A DNA stretch of 8,555 nucleotides, taken from positions 1-8,555 of the forward strand of contig SKUL01000354.1 of NCBI GenBank assembly GCA_007129985.1, in the 5' to 3' direction. The stretch is from Flavobacteriales bacterium. GTDB taxonomy: Bacteria; Bacteroidota; Bacteroidia; Flavobacteriales_D; SKUL01. Shown piece by piece: positions 6,419-8,555 of the stretch; positions within the stretch are counted from its first letter, which is position 1; the number at the start of each line of letters is the position of its first letter. The notes under the pieces were generated by a model that was not told the DNA's origin, made no database searches, and saw only the letters and a list, made by a program, of their open reading frames with translations. Position numbers and translations under genes: made by a program.

Positions 6419-8194
6419 ATGTCAACCGCTACCGACAACTTTTTTAAGTCAACCGTACTGGGCCACCCATCGGGACTGTTTGTTTTGTTTTTCACAGAGA
6501 TGTGGGAGCGCTTTTCTTTTTACGGAATGCGTGCCCTGCTCGTACTTTTCCTCACCGCTTCTTTGGTGGGCGACAATCCGGGATGGGGATGGGCCCGCGA
6601 AAATGCCTTGTCGCTGCTTGGTACCTACGCCTCTATGGTTTACCTCACTCCTATTCTCGGGGGTTACATTGCCGACCGGTATATTGGTTACAGGCTGGCT
6701 GTGGCCATCGGAGCGCTCTTGATGACCCTTGGCCACGCGGCGCTGGCGGTTGAAACGCCTTTGTTTTTGTACATCGGTATTGGCTTGCTTATCTTCGGAA
6801 ACGGATTTTTCAAGCCCAACATCACCTCCATCATTTCCAAGATGTACGTGGGCCGCGAAGAAAAGAAAGACGGTGCCTTTACCATCTTTTACATGGGCGT
6901 AAATGCCGGTGCCTTTTTGGGCATCATGCTCTGTGGTTATCTGGGCGAAAAAGTTGGATGGAGCTGGGGATTTGGTCTTGCGGGCATTTTTATGTTTCTG
7001 GGGATGCTTCAATTCTGGTTTGCTCAGCCACTTTTTGGAGACGTGGGAGCCAAACCCGAAAAACCTGTGGACGAAGACTGGAGCGATGAGTTTGCACCCG
7101 ACGCTGAAAAAACAGAAGTGACTAAGGAAAAGCTGAACCACTTTACCCTGTTCGACAGGTTCATCATCATGGTTTGCGCGGTGTTGGGCTTAACGTGGAT
7201 TATCAATGACCCTATGTCGAAAATCGGCAATACCAACCTGTTCAATTTTGAGACCTTTGGACTGGACGGCTCAACCTTCGTGATATTGGTGGCCTTGGGG
7301 CTATTTGTATATCTGCTCATAAGCCGCATTATTCGCTACGAAAAAGTGATTCGCGACCGCATGATAGCAGTAGCCATTTTTGCCTTTTTCACCATTTTCT
7401 TCTGGGCGTCGTTTGAGCAGGCAGCCGGTTCCATGGCCATCTTTGCCCGCGATTATACGGACAGAGCACTGGCCGGAAGCACAGCCACGATATTTAAAAT
7501 TGTGGATTCACTGATTACGGTCATACCACTTCTGATTATCACGTGGGTATTGGTGAAGCTTTTTCAAGAAACCCGTCAGCGCATTGCATTCTCCAACAGC
7601 ATTCTTGGATTTAGTTTTGTGGCGATTTGGGGTATTGTGGTTTTTAAGCTCTACAACGAGTTCAGCATAGAGGGCACCGAAGTACCTGCTACATGGTATG
7701 CCGTTCTGAACTCGCTCTTCATCATTGCTTTTGCCCCGCTGTTTTCTCGTTGGTGGGAGAGCAAATTCAACCCGAGTGCTGCATTCAAGTACGCCTTTGG
7801 ACTGATTCTGCTCGGGTTGGGATTTGGCTGTTTGGCTTATGGCGCGATGTCCATTCCACAGGGAGCACATACCGCTGCCGTGAGTATGATGTGGTTGATT
7901 CTGGCCTATCTTTTCCATACCCTTGGTGAACTTTGCCTTTCGCCGCTTGGATTGTCGTACCTCAGTAAATTGGTTCCCGGGCGCATGATTGCCATGATGT
8001 TCGGAATCTGGTACCTCGCCATCGCCATTGGAAACAAGCTGGCCCACACCGCCGGCGGAATGATTGACGACGTGACCGAAAACTATTCGCTTTCTGCTTT
8101 CTTCCTGATTTTTACGCTGGTGCCCATATCCGCAGGTGTTCTTATTTTGGGACTCAACACCCTTCTAAAGAAATTGATGCACGGTGTTCGTTAA
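6419..8194 (+). CDS. POT/PTR family peptide MFS transporter with extra helical insert (second of pair)
   Basis: A 591-residue paralogue of the preceding carrier; the N-termini align closely (LGHPSGLFVLFFTEMWERFSFYG here). It keeps the POT residues Glu27, Glu30, Arg31 and Tyr35, IADRYIG (84-90), Lys132 in FFKPNITS, FTIFYMGVNAGA (154-165) and Glu503 in GELCLSP. It is about 75 residues longer than its neighbour. Most of the excess is one block at about 352-425, between the TM7 and TM8 equivalents, with hydrophobic stretches at about 363-381 and 395-411 that look like two more membrane helices. It also has a longer, acidic cytoplasmic linker at about 212-240 (DEDWSDEFAPDAEKTE). ATG 6419 follows the previous stop after only ACC, suggesting translational coupling. 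It ends in LLKKLMHGVR, like its twin. The different insert suggests a different substrate range (inference). Confidence 0.94.
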   Translation: MSTATDNFFKSTVLGHPSGLFVLFFTEMWERFSFYGMRALLVLFLTASLVGDNPGWGWARENALSLLGTYASMVYLTPILGGYIADRYIGYRLAVAIGALLMTLGHAALAVETPLFLYIGIGLLIFGNGFFKPNITSIISKMYVGREEKKDGAFTIFYMGVNAGAFLGIMLCGYLGEKVGWSWGFGLAGIFMFLGMLQFWFAQPLFGDVGAKPEKPVDEDWSDEFAPDAEKTEVTKEKLNHFTLFDRFIIMVCAVLGLTWIINDPMSKIGNTNLFNFETFGLDGSTFVILVALGLFVYLLISRIIRYEKVIRDRMIAVAIFAFFTIFFWASFEQAAGSMAIFARDYTDRALAGSTATIFKIVDSLITVIPLLIITWVLVKLFQETRQRIAFSNSILGFSFVAIWGIVVFKLYNEFSIEGTEVPATWYAVLNSLFIIAFAPLFSRWWESKFNPSAAFKYAFGLILLGLGFGCLAYGAMSIPQGAHTAAVSMMWLILAYLFHTLGELCLSPLGLSYLSKLVPGRMIAMMFGIWYLAIAIGNKLAHTAGGMIDDVTENYSLSAFFLIFTLVPISAGVLILGLNTLLKKLMHGVR

Positions 8195-8270
8195 GGTCCA
8201 TAACATACCCGGATACAAACCGTGGATGGAATGGTCTTTGTGGGCTTCCGTTCACAAAACAACCTATATC

Positions 8271-8555
8271 ATGCGTTTTCTTTTACTCTCACTATTGCTC
8301 GTCGCCACATTATCAACCCATCTCAAAGCTCAGGAAGTTGAGTGGATTACCCTGAACGAGGCCGAAGAACGCATGAAAAAGGAACCCCGCAAGGTGTTGG
8401 TTGATGTGTACACTTCGTAGTGCGGTCCGTGTAAAATGATGGACCAAAACACCTTTAAGAATCCGCAGATTGTGGAATACATCAACAAAAACTACTACGC
8501 CATCAAGTTCAATGCAGAAAGTCCGGAAGAAGTGACCTTCAGAGGAACCACCTAC
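8271..8555 (+). pseudogene. Secreted thioredoxin-fold protein interrupted by in-frame TAG (3' end outside window)
   Basis: From ATG 8271 the frame encodes a signal peptide (about residues 1-21, ending LKAQ), then EVEWITLNEAEERMKKEPRK and VLVDVYTS, the first strand of a thioredoxin fold. Codon 50 is TAG (8418-8420). The same frame continues with CGPCKMMDQNTFKNPQIVEY and stays open for 45 codons to the window edge. Secreted Bacteroidota thioredoxin-like proteins have DVYT-x-WCGxCK here, so the TAG replaces the Trp before the redox pair (Cys51, Cys54); TGG to TAG is one base change. Translation stopping at TAG would leave a 49-residue fragment lacking the active site. Either this is a recent nonsense mutation, a sequencing or assembly error, a strain variant, or a read-through codon; I think the first two are most likely. 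The gap after the transporter is 76 nt. An upstream in-frame ATG at 8226 would spoil the signal peptide. The intact protein would be a periplasmic disulfide or thiol handling protein. Confidence 0.8.

Larger units (their letters stand above)
1080..8194 (+). other. Predicted four-gene peptide-utilisation operon
   Basis: AbgT-family transporter, DPP-IV-like protease and two POT carriers lie in one direction with gaps of 13, 10 and 3 nt and no terminator-like hairpin between them. The spacing strongly suggests a single transcript starting in the 582-1079 region. The thioredoxin-like gene at 8271 may be read from the same transcript, since I see no terminator or promoter in its 76-nt upstream gap, but this is less certain. 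Confidence 0.65.

Noticed and set aside
8195..8270. Promoter or terminator between the second POT gene and the thioredoxin-like gene
   Set aside because: No hairpin with a T-run and no adequate promoter pattern is visible. A TTTG at 8237-8240 lacks a proper partner.
8418..8420. Selenocysteine- or pyrrolysine-type recoding of the stop codon
   Set aside because: Selenocysteine uses TGA, not TAG. Pyrrolysine is not expected at a conserved Trp in Bacteroidota, and no supporting genes lie in the window.

Overview
The window looks like Bacteroidota chromosome, probably of the Flavobacteriia type. No start codon has a clear Shine-Dalgarno sequence, secreted proteins carry signal peptides ending in a Lys-Ala-Gln cleavage site, the one long gene-free stretch holds a palindrome of the 'GTCATTTCGACCGAAGC' kind I associate with Bacteroidota intergenic regions, and the protein families read as Bacteroidota versions. 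Base composition is roughly balanced and even across the genes. Nothing points to a phage, plasmid or island. Every gene is on the + strand.

Layout: (1) the 3' part of a flavin reductase-like (FMN-binding split-barrel) gene, cut by the left edge and ending at 581. (2) A gene-free stretch, 582-1079, with a short stem-loop (694-711), nested inverted repeats and a palindromic repeat (about 731-850). (3) A tight run of four genes: an AbgT-family transporter (1080-2636), a secreted S9 dipeptidyl-peptidase IV-like protease (2650-4854) and two tandem POT/PTR-family proton-coupled peptide transporters (4865-6415, 6419-8194). Gaps between these are 13, 10 and 3 nt. (4) After a 76-nt gap, a secreted thioredoxin-fold gene (8271 to the right edge) with an in-frame TAG exactly where the Trp before its CGPC active site should be.

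How the genes may work together (inference): the DPP-IV-like enzyme, exported past the inner membrane, would trim X-Pro or X-Ala dipeptides from peptides. The two POT carriers would bring di- and tripeptides across the inner membrane with protons. The AbgT-family carrier may move a dipeptide-like or aminoacyl compound. The cluster reads as a peptide-scavenging operon. The most notable single feature is the amber codon in the thioredoxin-like gene. The paired POT genes, one with an apparent extra two-helix insert, come next. I see no clear case for a wholly new biological system here.
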